From positions 6,937-70,936 of the forward strand of contig CAYVVD010000019.1 in assembly GCA_964454975.1 (NCBI GenBank): a stretch of DNA of 64,000 nt. The letters run 5' to 3'. Source of the DNA: CAYVVD01 sp964454975. GTDB taxonomy: Bacteria > Bacteroidota > Ignavibacteria > Kapaibacteriales > UBA2268. This document shows positions 35,994 through 45,568 of the stretch, one piece after another. Positions within the stretch are counted from its first letter, which is position 1. Every line of letters starts with the position of its first letter. The position numbers and the translations under genes are program-made. The notes under the pieces were generated by a model. The model was not told where the DNA came from. It did no database searches and saw only the letters and a program-made list of their open reading frames with translations.

Positions 35994-37820
35994 TTATCTT
36001 ATCCTGTCAATCCAGGTTTTTGCAAATCCATGTTTAAGAGCCGTAATCCGCGCTTCCTCTCGTGATGTAAATTTTCCGAATCTTACCCTGTACCAAGTAA
36101 TGTCGCGTTTAATATATGTAGAGATAAATGCCCCGCTTATATTTTTTCCCTTCAATTTGCTGAGCCACTCTTCGGCATCTTCTCGTGAAGGCGTAGCATA
36201 TACCTGAATAGTGTATAGGCCTGTTTCAGGATCTGATGGGTCGCGTGGTATTAAATCAGTCCTGTTGAATTCTGTCACCCTGGGCCTGGTTTCCTGCGAC
36301 TTTGGAGGTACTGTTGATACCGCCACATCGACGGGCTTTTCTTCAGAGCGAGGCTTTGGCTTAGTTTTAGATTCAGTCTTTGCCGGTTCTTTTTTCGGCT
36401 CAATCTCTTTTATTGTAATTACTGGTTTTTCAACCTTATTATTCGGTTTTTCTACTATCTGTTTTGTTGCCTGATTGACAGACTTTTTTTCTACAGGTTT
36501 GTCTGCAGCTATTTGTTCTGTTTTGATAGGCTGCTTAACTTTTTTCTTTCCTTCGCTCTTTACCTGTTTATCTGCAATGTCGTTTTTTTTCGGTTTTTCG
36601 GTATTATTATCAATTATTTTTGCCAATACCTGCCCGGTGGTATCCTCGGTTTTCCCTTTTAGTTCGCCGGACTTTTCTTTATCTTTTTCTTTATCATTAC
36701 CAGAAATCTTAAGTTCATCACCTTTAACTGCCATTTTGTCCTGTTTTTCAGTTTTTGCAGAGTCGGCAGAAGTTGTTTTGGATTCATCAGGACTAAAAAT
36801 GAACATATAAGAAAGAATCACTATTGATGATATCAGGAGCAATCCTGCAGCAATACCACTAATAAGCCATAAAGGCGAACGTTTTTGGGATTTTTCTTCA
36901 ACTCCGGCTATTCCTGCATCATCCGGTTTAATTTCAGGTGCGGGAACATTATCCGCCATCTTCATTTCATCAGACTTTTCCTCTTGAGCAGGTGTTACTT
37001 CATCATCAAGTTCTGAAAGGTCAATTAATTCTGCATCCTCTTCATCAAGAGGTTCAAAATTTTCGGCAGCATCCTGCTCTTTTTCAAGACTTTCCTCTTT
37101 TTCTCTTACGTCGGTTTCCTTCTTCCGGGCTTTTTTCTCGAGGTCTTCTTTAATAAGCTCTTTTAATTCATCGTCTAAATGTATTCCATCCTGGACCGGG
37201 ACATCTTCCGATCCTTCCAATTGTTCATTTTCAGAATTTAATTCTTCTTCCTCATCAGGCTTCAGGCTTTCAAATCTGAATTCGTCAATTTCAGCTTGCT
37301 CGATTCCCTCAGATAATCCCTGTACCTGTTCGTTGTTTATTTCAGTTTCAGGAGATTCAGGAATTTCCTCTTTAACTTCTTCAATTTGATTTAATTCAGT
37401 GCTATTTGTCTCTTCGTCTATTTCGGGGTTTTCATCTCCGGAATTCACAGGTTCTTCATCAGAAGTTTCTTCAGGTTTTGGGTCTGAAGGTTGCGATTCC
37501 AAATCATCAAAAGCATCCCAAACGGAACCACCCTCTCCGGGCGCTTCAATTTCTTCTGCTACATAAAAATCACCAGAGCTTTCTTCACCGGCTAAGTCCG
37601 ATTCTTCGGATTGTTCTTCTACGGTATTTTCTTCATGAGCAGATCCGGCGATTTCATCTTCTGCTTTCGGCAATGCAGGCTTGTCAGGATCATCGAAGTC
37701 CGGCAGATCGCCGGGATATTCATCCTTGCTTTGAAGAAGGAACATTTCTTCATCAGGGCTGCCGGGTTCAAATCCGCCACTTTGTTCCTCTTCCTTCATA
37801 TTTTCGCCAATGTCTGCCAT
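35994..37820 (-). CDS. Acidic single-pass membrane protein with SPOR domain
   Basis: A 608-residue protein. About residues 1-305 are extremely acidic (mainly Glu, Asp, Ser, Pro), then comes one membrane segment (about 313-340, WLISGIAAGLLLISSIVIL), a Lys/Glu-rich low-complexity periplasmic stretch to about 530, and a C-terminal SPOR domain (GLYTIQVYATPSREDAEEWL to EARITALKHGFAKTWIDRI). SPOR domains bind glycan strands stripped of stem peptides, usually at division sites. The cytoplasmic acidic half is a large unstructured region with no recognised motif. It lies between the barrel and TonB-like genes. Confidence 0.85.
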   Translation of the reverse strand: MADIGENMKEEEQSGGFEPGSPDEEMFLLQSKDEYPGDLPDFDDPDKPALPKAEDEIAGSAHEENTVEEQSEESDLAGEESSGDFYVAEEIEAPGEGGSVWDAFDDLESQPSDPKPEETSDEEPVNSGDENPEIDEETNSTELNQIEEVKEEIPESPETEINNEQVQGLSEGIEQAEIDEFRFESLKPDEEEELNSENEQLEGSEDVPVQDGIHLDDELKELIKEDLEKKARKKETDVREKEESLEKEQDAAENFEPLDEEDAELIDLSELDDEVTPAQEEKSDEMKMADNVPAPEIKPDDAGIAGVEEKSQKRSPLWLISGIAAGLLLISSIVILSYMFIFSPDESKTTSADSAKTEKQDKMAVKGDELKISGNDKEKDKEKSGELKGKTEDTTGQVLAKIIDNNTEKPKKNDIADKQVKSEGKKKVKQPIKTEQIAADKPVEKKSVNQATKQIVEKPNNKVEKPVITIKEIEPKKEPAKTESKTKPKPRSEEKPVDVAVSTVPPKSQETRPRVTEFNRTDLIPRDPSDPETGLYTIQVYATPSREDAEEWLSKLKGKNISGAFISTYIKRDITWYRVRFGKFTSREEARITALKHGFAKTWIDRIR

Positions 37821-37884
37821 TGATTAAATCTATAAATGCCAAAAAATTAGAATAATTGCTAACTTATCTATTTATGGAATAATT

Positions 37885-39468
37885 TCAAAACTGCCAGAGT
37901 AAGCCCAGTCTCATAAATAATCCACGTTCTTTGTATCCCTGCCAGATGAAGATATTTTGATTGAGCAGATTATTTGCCTCGACAAATATTATAATTCCTT
38001 CAACAGGTCTGAAATCTGCGCCAAGGGATATATCAAAGAAACCGTCTATGCTCGCCGAACTGTCTCTTAGTGTTTCAAATGAACTAATATAATTAAAACC
38101 AATTTGTGTGCCAAAGTCTTCCGTAATAGCAGCCTTATAACCCGCATTCAGCTTTACTGGCCGGTAATGCGGAAAATTATCCGAATCATCAGGAGTGGCA
38201 AATCCGATTGTTGAACTTGCGAACACCGTATTTACAGGGTCAAATTCCTTCCTTACTTCAACAGTTAGCTCAATTATTTGCCCGTCAATATAATCCAGCA
38301 CGAACTCACCTGTTGTATCGGTATAAAATGCAGGCAGCCTTAATGATTTTGAATATGAAAGCCCGACTCCAGAAACAAAATCAACATTCGGATGATACTG
38401 AAGGAGGCCCCCTGCCGAAAAAAGATCATAACGGTAATCAAGTTCGCTTGTTGATTTTATAAACGGGTTTTTTGTGAAATGAGAGCGTAACTTTTCATTG
38501 TCCATGCCAGAATTGGCTTTTGCCCTTAGTGTAAAATCAGGACTAATCCTATGTGTTATAATACCTTCGAGCAAAAGTGCCCCTCTGCTGATTCCTGCAG
38601 AAGTATTTGCAAACTGGAAACCACCTCTTGCGCTTAAGCTGAAATCATCAAAATTGAAATTGGCTAACCCGTCAATTTCTATAAAACTTGTGCCGCCGGC
38701 TCCTGCTGAGCCAAAGTCGAGTTCAAGGCCGAGACCCGCATAGATATCACGCCAGCGTGTGCCGATGTCTAAGTAACCCGAAATACTGTTTTCATTTATA
38801 TCGCCTTCATCCGAGCTTACACGGTATGTATATATTTCAGTACCGGTTTCAAAAACAATTGATTCGTACTTCCCGTCAACATCCAACTCAAAACCAATGT
38901 CAGTTATACTGCGGGAATGTGCGGTATCAAGGGCATAAAGCTTGAATCCCTTGTTGCCGATTCTCAAATTGCTTCTTGTTCTGCTGCCTCCGAAAATCCA
39001 GAAAAAATCGGGAGCAATGTAATCTGATGTTAAATCCAGCATAAAGTCCGTATAATCAGAATTATCAACATGCCCGTCTGAAAATTCTGCATTCCCCCTT
39101 GCGTAAAGTTTATACTTGTCAATTTCAAAGCCGTAGCCTGCATTAATCTCCCCTGTGGTAAACCTGCCGAAAGAAGCTTTTAAATAGCCGTCATGTACAT
39201 TTTTTTCAAAGATTCTGTCCGGCATTGGCCTTATTGGAAGTACCAGGCTCTGCTTCTTATCAAGCGAATTCAATGAGTCCAGTTCTTCCTGTCCGAGGGG
39301 TGATGTTTTTCCAGGAAAACTTTTAACTCCACCCCTGATGTTAACAGATTCTACACCTTCAATTACAAAATTTGGCAGTTCAATCGGTTTTGAGACCTGT
39401 TCTTTCTCTTCCTGCGCAAGATTGGGTAAAAATGCAGCTATTATAAATATTGAGATTAATGCTTTCAT
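37885..39468 (-). CDS. Outer-membrane beta-barrel protein (TonB-receptor-like, no plug)
   Basis: A 527-residue protein with a signal peptide (MKALISIFIIAAFLPNLAQ) and a mature part of alternating-residue amphipathic strands (GYLKASFGRFTTGEINAGYGFE, KLYARGNAEFSDGH, and so on), ending in an aromatic residue (LGLLWQF), as barrel proteins do. A segment near the N-terminus, PIELPNFVIEGVESVNIRGG, resembles a TonB-box/secretin-like start, but there is no plug domain. It starts 6 bp after the TPR gene, so it may work with that protein and the TonB-like protein downstream. Confidence 0.78.
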   Translation of the reverse strand: MKALISIFIIAAFLPNLAQEEKEQVSKPIELPNFVIEGVESVNIRGGVKSFPGKTSPLGQEELDSLNSLDKKQSLVLPIRPMPDRIFEKNVHDGYLKASFGRFTTGEINAGYGFEIDKYKLYARGNAEFSDGHVDNSDYTDFMLDLTSDYIAPDFFWIFGGSRTRSNLRIGNKGFKLYALDTAHSRSITDIGFELDVDGKYESIVFETGTEIYTYRVSSDEGDINENSISGYLDIGTRWRDIYAGLGLELDFGSAGAGGTSFIEIDGLANFNFDDFSLSARGGFQFANTSAGISRGALLLEGIITHRISPDFTLRAKANSGMDNEKLRSHFTKNPFIKSTSELDYRYDLFSAGGLLQYHPNVDFVSGVGLSYSKSLRLPAFYTDTTGEFVLDYIDGQIIELTVEVRKEFDPVNTVFASSTIGFATPDDSDNFPHYRPVKLNAGYKAAITEDFGTQIGFNYISSFETLRDSSASIDGFFDISLGADFRPVEGIIIFVEANNLLNQNIFIWQGYKERGLFMRLGLLWQF

Positions 39469-39474
39469 TAATTA

Positions 39475-42400
39475 TCAATTATTATTTTTAATTCTCTTTA
39501 ATCTTGAAGCGGCAGTTTTTCCGAATTCGTCTTCGGGTCTTAGTGCCTGCATCGACTGGTAAACCTCCCTCGCTTTCAGCCATTCCTCCTGATGCTCGTA
39601 TGCCTCCCCGAGAGCAAGTAGAGACAAGGAGAACCAGTCCTCATAGCCGGAGTAATTATCCCTTACTTTAAGGAATGATTCCATTGCCATTTCGTAATCT
39701 TCGTCCCTCAGGTAAGTCTGGCCAATCCTGTAAAGAGCTTCAGCTGCAAGTCCCGGATTAAATTCCGATTCAGCAAGGAACTTTAGTTCAGCCCTGGCTG
39801 AATCATTGAATTCTATGGATAGATAGTAACGTGCAAGCCTGTATCGGCTCTGTTCTCCGAACTTATTTGCAGGGAAGCTGTCTGCCACCGTGCGGTATAT
39901 TGCGATGGATGATGCCGTATCTCCGGTGTTATATTTCATTATTGCCCGCTCAAAGCCTGCTTGTGCAGCGTGTTCGCTTTGTGGATATAATTCCTGCAGT
40001 CTCACAAGGACAGAATCCGAGCTGACCATATTTGCCATCTTTTTGTAAAGCAGCCCTTCTTCAAGCATGGCAAGCGAGGCATATTCAGAATCCGGGTATT
40101 CTTTTCTAATCCTGTTAAATGTACCAATAGCTTTTTCATTTTCGCCCATGTTAGCATAGCTTTTTGCCATCCAATACACTGCTTCAGGGATTTTCGGGCT
40201 TTTGGGATTCTCCGAAATTACAGACTGTATCGCATTTACTGCATCTGTGTATTTACCTCCGGAATAGAACATGTCTATTCTCTTCCATTTAAAATCAGTA
40301 ACGTAGGGCGTATTGGTATTTGATACAATGAATGTATCCAGGATAGCTGCAGCCTCTTCTTCCCTTCCCAAAAGCAGCAGGCATTGCTGTACACTTTTCA
40401 TTGCTTCAGGAGCAAGGGGATTGCTTGGATAACCAAGAACAACAAATTTATATTTGTTCATTGCCTCTTCGTATTTCTCCTGGTTGTAATAGCAATCCGC
40501 AATAGCATAGTGTACACGAGCCAACAGGCCGCTTTGCGGGAATGCCTGCACAAGGTATTGAAAATCATCTATTGCTTCATTATAATTTTTCTGCTGGAAT
40601 CGAATCCATCCTATCAGGTAAAGCGAATATGGCGCTAATTTGGAATCAGAATATTTTCTTACGAAATCAAGAAGCGAGCTTATTGCCTGTTCATATCTCC
40701 CAAGCTTGTAAAGCGAATAGCTAAGCTGATAAGAAGCATACTGCCCTTCTTCTGAGGTAGGATCGGAAAATGCTGCTTTCTTGTAAGCATCTGCAGCTTT
40801 CCCGTAGTTCTTTATGTAGAAATAGCCGTCGCCCTGACGTGTCAGTACTTCTGTAGCATACTTTGTGTTTGGAAATTCCCTTATCAGCCTGTCGAAGTTT
40901 TGAGATGAATTAGTAAACTGTTTCATTCTGAAATATGACCATCCGAGGCCGTAGAGCGCTTCCTGCCTGCGTTTGCTGTTTGGGTAAATATCATTCAATG
41001 ATGAATAAGTTTCAATCGCATTTTGAAGTAATTCACTTCTGTAATAAGCCTCTGAAAGCCAAAACATTGCTTCGTCACCCTTCCTGCCGGATTCATTTGA
41101 GCCAATATATGCGAGAAGAAATGGTATTGCTTCTGCGCTTCTGTTGGCATGCACAAGAGATATTCCCTGCTTTAGCTTTGCTTCAGAGATATACCAGTTT
41201 TTTGAGGGCATAAATATTTCACTGCTGTTTTGTGCCATTTCCTCGGCACGGGAGTATGATGCGGCGGCTTTGTCGTATAGGCCGTGCTCCATATACGTTG
41301 CTCCGAGCAGCAACTGAATGCGGGTTGTGGTAACTGCATCCATTGCTTCCCTGTCGGCGCGTTCAAGTGTCCGCCTTGCAAGTTCGTAATCTTTTTCTTC
41401 GTATTGAATCTGTCCAAGTTCGAGAAGCACCTGACCGATAAATGGATATGTAGATAATACAGATAAATCAGTTAATTCTTTTTTTGCCTGTTCGGCATAT
41501 CCATCCCGTTTAAATGCTACAGCCCTGTAGAGCTGAGCAATAGCCTTAATATTTGCTTCCTCTTCTCCTGCGTAATGAATCACCAGGTCATAGAACTCAA
41601 TTGATTCTTTGTAACGTTCAAGATTCAACAGCGCCCAGCCAGCTCCCAACCGGACATTATTTAATAATTTCGATTCTTTGAAAGTTTCGAGGAAAGCTTT
41701 GAAATTAAACAAAGCCTGTTCATAATTCCCTGCCATGTTATATCCTTCGGCACGGAGATAAAGAATTTCCTTTCGAACTTCTTCAAGATAATGCTGGTTT
41801 TCATATTTGTTCTTAAGAGTATCGTTTTTTTCAAACTCGTTAAGTGTAGATTCTATGTTTTCGAGCATCAGAATTACCTGCTTATATTCTCTGAGGATAA
41901 GGTTAATGCTGGCTGTTCTTATGCGAGATGCAAGGTAGGTGTTTGAATAAGCATGAAAAAGGCCGATTTTTCTGTAAATCACAAGTGCTTCGTCGTATTT
42001 CCTGTTGATTTCAGCAATTTGGCCCTGCGCAAACAAGGCGTCATCGGACAATTCCCTGTCGGGATACTTCCTGGAGCAATTTTCAAAAGCCGGTACAGCT
42101 TCCTGGTAGCGCCCCATTAACGAGTATGATACTCCCTCCCAATAATATGCCTGGTGTGCAAGTTCAGGATATAAATCAATTTCGCTGCCGCTTCTAATTT
42201 CATTTTCTTTCTCTGCAAAAATTGCAGCATTTTCAAAAAGTGAGGCAGCCGATTCAAAGTCTCTTTTATCAAAAGCGAGTAGTCCCCGTTTGTATGCAGC
42301 AATTGGAACTAAAGGAGAATTTTTTCTCGTGCGGATGAATTTATCTAGTGCTTCGTCTGAGATTTTGTAGTTTCCGAGTATAAGGTCTATATCAGCCTGT

Positions 42401-42609
42401 AGTATTTTTGTATTGTCAATCAGGCTGGAGTTGCCAAATTCTTCCACAAGTTTAATTACCTTGCGTTCGGACTCTCTGAACAACCCGGATTCCCAGTCAA
42501 AATTTGCTTCGGAGTAAATAATTATGGGGTTGTTGTCGTAAAGGCGGTTGATTTCAGCCCGGACAAGAACCGGAATTATCATCAAAAGAATAATCAGCGA
42601 TTTTGACAT
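39475..42609 (-). CDS. Large periplasmic TPR-repeat protein
   Basis: A 1044-residue protein with a signal peptide (MSKSLIILLMIIPVLVRA) and some twenty or more tetratricopeptide repeats along its length, with typical elements such as YYWEGVSYSLMGRYQEAVPAFENC, ALYGLGWSYFRMKQFTNSSQNF and ALAEAYEHQEEW-like helices. Such proteins (YbgF/CpoB-like or BamD-like repeats in Bacteroidota) act as scaffolds in the periplasm. The start at 42609 is chosen because it gives a good signal peptide. First gene of a five-gene operon (TPR, barrel, SPOR, TonB-like, small membrane protein). Confidence 0.88.
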   Translation of the reverse strand: MSKSLIILLMIIPVLVRAEINRLYDNNPIIIYSEANFDWESGLFRESERKVIKLVEEFGNSSLIDNTKILQADIDLILGNYKISDEALDKFIRTRKNSPLVPIAAYKRGLLAFDKRDFESAASLFENAAIFAEKENEIRSGSEIDLYPELAHQAYYWEGVSYSLMGRYQEAVPAFENCSRKYPDRELSDDALFAQGQIAEINRKYDEALVIYRKIGLFHAYSNTYLASRIRTASINLILREYKQVILMLENIESTLNEFEKNDTLKNKYENQHYLEEVRKEILYLRAEGYNMAGNYEQALFNFKAFLETFKESKLLNNVRLGAGWALLNLERYKESIEFYDLVIHYAGEEEANIKAIAQLYRAVAFKRDGYAEQAKKELTDLSVLSTYPFIGQVLLELGQIQYEEKDYELARRTLERADREAMDAVTTTRIQLLLGATYMEHGLYDKAAASYSRAEEMAQNSSEIFMPSKNWYISEAKLKQGISLVHANRSAEAIPFLLAYIGSNESGRKGDEAMFWLSEAYYRSELLQNAIETYSSLNDIYPNSKRRQEALYGLGWSYFRMKQFTNSSQNFDRLIREFPNTKYATEVLTRQGDGYFYIKNYGKAADAYKKAAFSDPTSEEGQYASYQLSYSLYKLGRYEQAISSLLDFVRKYSDSKLAPYSLYLIGWIRFQQKNYNEAIDDFQYLVQAFPQSGLLARVHYAIADCYYNQEKYEEAMNKYKFVVLGYPSNPLAPEAMKSVQQCLLLLGREEEAAAILDTFIVSNTNTPYVTDFKWKRIDMFYSGGKYTDAVNAIQSVISENPKSPKIPEAVYWMAKSYANMGENEKAIGTFNRIRKEYPDSEYASLAMLEEGLLYKKMANMVSSDSVLVRLQELYPQSEHAAQAGFERAIMKYNTGDTASSIAIYRTVADSFPANKFGEQSRYRLARYYLSIEFNDSARAELKFLAESEFNPGLAAEALYRIGQTYLRDEDYEMAMESFLKVRDNYSGYEDWFSLSLLALGEAYEHQEEWLKAREVYQSMQALRPEDEFGKTAASRLKRIKNNN

Positions 42610-42816
42610 GCCGCTCAAATAATGATTCAATAAATTACTTGTATCATTCCGCCCTTCCGGAATTAAATATACGGATTAGATTGAGAAATGATACTTTATG
42701 CTGCATTATAAATTACGGAAAATCAAGGCTTTTAGCAAGGCAAAGCTATTAACATTTACTAATGAATCGGGTAAGGTAATTACAGGAATTATAACCTGTA
42801 AATAATAAAGTTTTTT

Positions 42817-44172
42817 CTAACTAATTAACTGACTATCCCGCCAGTTTACACGTTCGAGGTATTTTGTATCAAAGTTTCCCTTGATAAAATCCCTGTTTCG
42901 CATCATTGCCTGGTGAAACGGTATTGTGGTTTTCACACCTTCAATTACAAATTCATCTAAAGCAACACGCATTTTAGCTATTGCTTCTTCACGTGTGCGG
43001 GCATAAGAAACAAGCTTTGCAACCAGTGAATCATAAAAAGGAGGGATCCTGTATCCCTGGTATATATGAGAGTCCACTCTGATACCATTCCCACCGGGGA
43101 AGTGCAGGCTTTCAATAGTACCCGGTGAAGGCCGGAAATCGTTTTCTGGATCTTCTGCATTTATTCTGCATTCGATAGAATGTAATCTTGGTTCCATTTC
43201 AACTAAGCTAAGTTTTTCTCCTGAAGCTACCCTTATTTGTTCTTTAATCAGGTCAACATTCAGGGATTGCTCTGTAACAGGATGTTCAACCTGGATACGA
43301 GTATTCATTTCCATGAAATAAAAATTCAAGTCGCTGTCAATAAGGTATTCGATTGTCCCCGGACCAACATAATTAACAGCTTTAGCACCAAGCACAGCCG
43401 AGCGTCCCATTTTTTCGCGTAATTCTGCGTCAACAATGGGAGATGGCGCTTCTTCAATAAGCTTCTGATGCCTGCGCTGTATTGAACATTCCCTTTCATT
43501 AAGGTGAATAACATTGCCATATTTGTCGCCGATCACCTGTATTTCAATATGGCGGGATTCTGTAACAAGTTTCTCGAGATATACACCGGGGTTTCCAAAA
43601 AAAGATTCAGCCTCTGAGCTGGCAATCTGAAATCCCTTTTCCAATTCATTTTCATGATTAATGAGGCGCATCCCTTTGCCTCCACCACCTGCAACCGCCT
43701 TGAGCATAACAGGATAGCCAATTTCACCGGCAATTTCTTTTGCGTCCTCTACGTTAGAAACAATTCCGATGCTCCCTGGAATCACAGGAACACCAGCCTC
43801 ACGCATAGTTTCTTTTGCCATGGATTTATGGCCCATCTTTGCTATTGAATCTGCATAAGGGCCAATAAAAACAAGGTTGTGGTCCTGGCATATTCTTACA
43901 AACTGGTCGTTCTCAGCAAGAAATCCATAACCCGGGTGAATCGCATCTGCATTTGTAACTTCAGCAGCAGCAATTATTGATGTTATTTTCAGGTAGCTTT
44001 CTTTACTGGAGCCGGGGCCAATACAAACAGCCTCATCAGCAAATCTAACATGAAGGGACAGCTTATCAGCTTCAGAGTAAACAGCTACGGTTTTAATGCC
44101 CAACTCATGGCAAGCCCTGATAATCCTGAGAGCAATTTCACCACGATTGGCAATCAATACTTTTTTAATCAT
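42817..44172 (-). CDS. accC: Biotin carboxylase subunit of acetyl-CoA carboxylase
   Basis: A 451-residue ATP-grasp enzyme that carboxylates biotin on AccB in the first committed step of fatty-acid synthesis. The N-terminus is MIKKVLIANRGEIALRIIR; later come KAVAGGGGKGMRL (ATP-binding Gly-rich loop), EKLVTESRHIEIQVIGD, NERECSIQRRHQKLIEEAPSP, FYFMEMNTRIQVEHPVTE and the C-terminal domain. The start is 13 bp after the accB stop. A reading from 44244 starts inside accB and is rejected. Confidence 0.96.
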   Translation of the reverse strand: MIKKVLIANRGEIALRIIRACHELGIKTVAVYSEADKLSLHVRFADEAVCIGPGSSKESYLKITSIIAAAEVTNADAIHPGYGFLAENDQFVRICQDHNLVFIGPYADSIAKMGHKSMAKETMREAGVPVIPGSIGIVSNVEDAKEIAGEIGYPVMLKAVAGGGGKGMRLINHENELEKGFQIASSEAESFFGNPGVYLEKLVTESRHIEIQVIGDKYGNVIHLNERECSIQRRHQKLIEEAPSPIVDAELREKMGRSAVLGAKAVNYVGPGTIEYLIDSDLNFYFMEMNTRIQVEHPVTEQSLNVDLIKEQIRVASGEKLSLVEMEPRLHSIECRINAEDPENDFRPSPGTIESLHFPGGNGIRVDSHIYQGYRIPPFYDSLVAKLVSYARTREEAIAKMRVALDEFVIEGVKTTIPFHQAMMRNRDFIKGNFDTKYLERVNWRDSQLIS

Positions 44173-44185
44173 AATTGTCCGTTTA

Positions 44186-44680
44186 TTATTCGGGCTTAAT
44201 AAGAAAGAGAGCTTGTCCGTATTCAACCGGTGATGAATCCTCAATCAGAACCTTTTGGACAGTGCCGCTAATGTCAGATTCAATCTCGTTCATCAATTTC
44301 ATTGCTTCTACAATGCAAAGTGTGTCCCCTAGTTTTATATTAGCCCCAACTTCAACAAATGGCGGGGATTCGGGAGAAGGCGACCTGTAGAAAGTGCCGA
44401 CTATAGGTGATGTAATAGTATGAAATCCTTCATCATCCTGTATTTCAGGCGTTACAGCTGGCCTGACAGCCTCTGCTGCTACAGTGGGCTGCTGGGTAGG
44501 CTGAACCGGCGCTGAAAACTGCTGCGGAGGCATTTGCATTATCGGGTAGTGTTGCACCTGGGGTTCAGGTGCAGGTTTCTGTGATACCTTAATTGTGATA
44601 CCCTCTTCTACAATCTCCAGTTCATTTGCACCGGATTCATCGAAGATTTTCAATAATTTTTTTAAGTAGTTTAAATCCAT
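44186..44680 (-). CDS. accB: Biotin carboxyl carrier protein of acetyl-CoA carboxylase
   Basis: A 164-residue protein with an N-terminal helical part (MDLNYLKKLLKIFDESGANELEI), a Pro/Gln/Ala-rich linker (about 40-80), and the C-terminal biotinyl domain with the biotin-attachment motif CIVEAMKLMNEIESD (Lys near residue 130). Cotranscribed with accC. The two sit downstream of the efp terminator. Confidence 0.96.
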   Translation of the reverse strand: MDLNYLKKLLKIFDESGANELEIVEEGITIKVSQKPAPEPQVQHYPIMQMPPQQFSAPVQPTQQPTVAAEAVRPAVTPEIQDDEGFHTITSPIVGTFYRSPSPESPPFVEVGANIKLGDTLCIVEAMKLMNEIESDISGTVQKVLIEDSSPVEYGQALFLIKPE

Positions 44681-44720
44681 TAAATTTCCGGAAAATGAAT
44701 AATTTTTCGGTTTAATATAT

Positions 44721-44754
44721 AAAAAAGCCGGTAAGTGCCTATATCCAAACCGGC
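44721..44754 (-). terminator. Rho-independent terminator after efp
   Basis: On the minus strand GCCGGT and ACCGGC (44727-44732 and 44749-44754) form a stem around a 16-nt loop, followed by six T. It lies 10 bp past the efp stop. Confidence 0.8.
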
Positions 44755-44763
44755 GGGACTTAA

Positions 44764-45327
44764 TTAATCTTTAATTCGTTCAATGTATGAACCGGTTCTT
44801 GTGTCAATCCTGATTTTGTCGCCTTCATTTATAAAAAGCGGCACCGGAACGGTCGCACCGGTTTCAACAATAGCAGGTTTCATTACGTTTGTAGCAGTGT
44901 CTCCTTTAAATCCGGGTTCAGTCTGAGTAATAACAAGATTCACATGCTGAGGGATTTCCACACTCAACGGGACATCACCCTCAAATGCTATCTGAACTTC
45001 CTCGTTTTCCTTTAGAAAATCTTTTCCCTCGGTAATAAGTTCGGGATCAATCGGAATTTGCTCATAGTTTTCATTATTCATGAATATCAGGCTCTGGCCG
45101 TCGTTGTAAAGATACTGAAAAGTAAGCCTTTCTATTCTGACAAATTCAATTGAAGCACCGGAATTAAACCTGTTCTCATAAAGTTTACCGGTGTTCATAT
45201 TTCGCAATTTCACCTGAATATACGCCGGGCCTTTCCCCGGTTTTATGTGCTCATTTTCGAGAACCAGGCAGTTTTCACCATTGAATTTTATTACCGCCCC
45301 ATTCTTTAAATCCTGAGTCTTGCCCAT
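44764..45327 (-). CDS. efp: Elongation factor P
   Basis: A 187-residue tRNA-mimic protein that relieves ribosome stalling at polyproline stretches. Visible: NGAVIKFNGENCLVLENEHI, then the modification loop KPGKGPAYIQVKLRN (the lysine in PGKGP is the equivalent of Lys34), and the C-terminal NEGDKIRIDTRTGSYIERI. The start at 45327 (MGKTQDLKNG) is chosen; a longer reading from 45378 overlaps tRNA-Cys. It begins 20 bp after the tRNA gene's 3' end. Confidence 0.95.
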   Translation of the reverse strand: MGKTQDLKNGAVIKFNGENCLVLENEHIKPGKGPAYIQVKLRNMNTGKLYENRFNSGASIEFVRIERLTFQYLYNDGQSLIFMNNENYEQIPIDPELITEGKDFLKENEEVQIAFEGDVPLSVEIPQHVNLVITQTEPGFKGDTATNVMKPAIVETGATVPVPLFINEGDKIRIDTRTGSYIERIKD

Positions 45328-45347
45328 TATTTCTCCAGTTGTTTCAG

Positions 45348-45418
45348 AGGTGCCAGCCGGATTCGAACCGGCGTTCACGGTTTTGCAGACCGTTGCCTAA
45401 CCACTTGGCTATGGCACC
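45348..45418 (-). tRNA. tRNA-Cys (anticodon GCA)
   Basis: A 71-nt tRNA read on the minus strand. The acceptor stem GGTGCCA pairs with TGGCACC. The D arm starts TAGCCAAGTGGTTAGGC, the anticodon loop is CTGCAAA in a GGT/ACC stem (anticodon GCA), and the T arm is GCCGG-TTCGAAT-CCGGC. The discriminator base is U, an identity element for Cys-tRNA synthetase. CCA is not encoded. efp follows 20 bp downstream on the same strand. Confidence 0.95.
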
Positions 45419-45429
45419 GCAAAGAATTA

Positions 45430-45461
45430 CAAATTTAAACCAGCATTGCAGAATTTCCAAG
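45430..45461 (-). promoter_or_regulatory. Bacteroidota-type promoter for tRNA-Cys and efp
   Basis: On the minus strand CTTG (45458-45461), a 20-bp spacer, then TAAATTTG (45430-45437) fits TTTG-N19-TAnnTTTG with one mismatch. The -7 box ends 11 bp before the tRNA's first base, placing the start of transcription just upstream of the tRNA. Confidence 0.6.
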
Positions 45462-45568
45462 TAATTATTGAAGTTATGAAAATTCACTCAAGAGGCATAT
45501 TTTAAGTAATAACGTTTTTTATCAATTTTGATTTATATAAAATCAGCGAGCTGCAATATATAAAAGGG

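Noticed and set aside
36938..37855. Plus-strand ORFs rich in Leu, His and Ser
   Set aside because: They are antisense shadows of the Glu/Asp/Ser-rich coding region of the SPOR protein.
44172..44244. A longer accC start at 44244
   Set aside because: It overlaps the accB C-terminus; the family N-terminus MIKKVLIANRGEIA starts at 44172.
45327..45378. A 17-residue N-terminal extension of efp
   Set aside because: The extension is the 3' half of tRNA-Cys read as protein; the family start is MGKTQDL at 45327.
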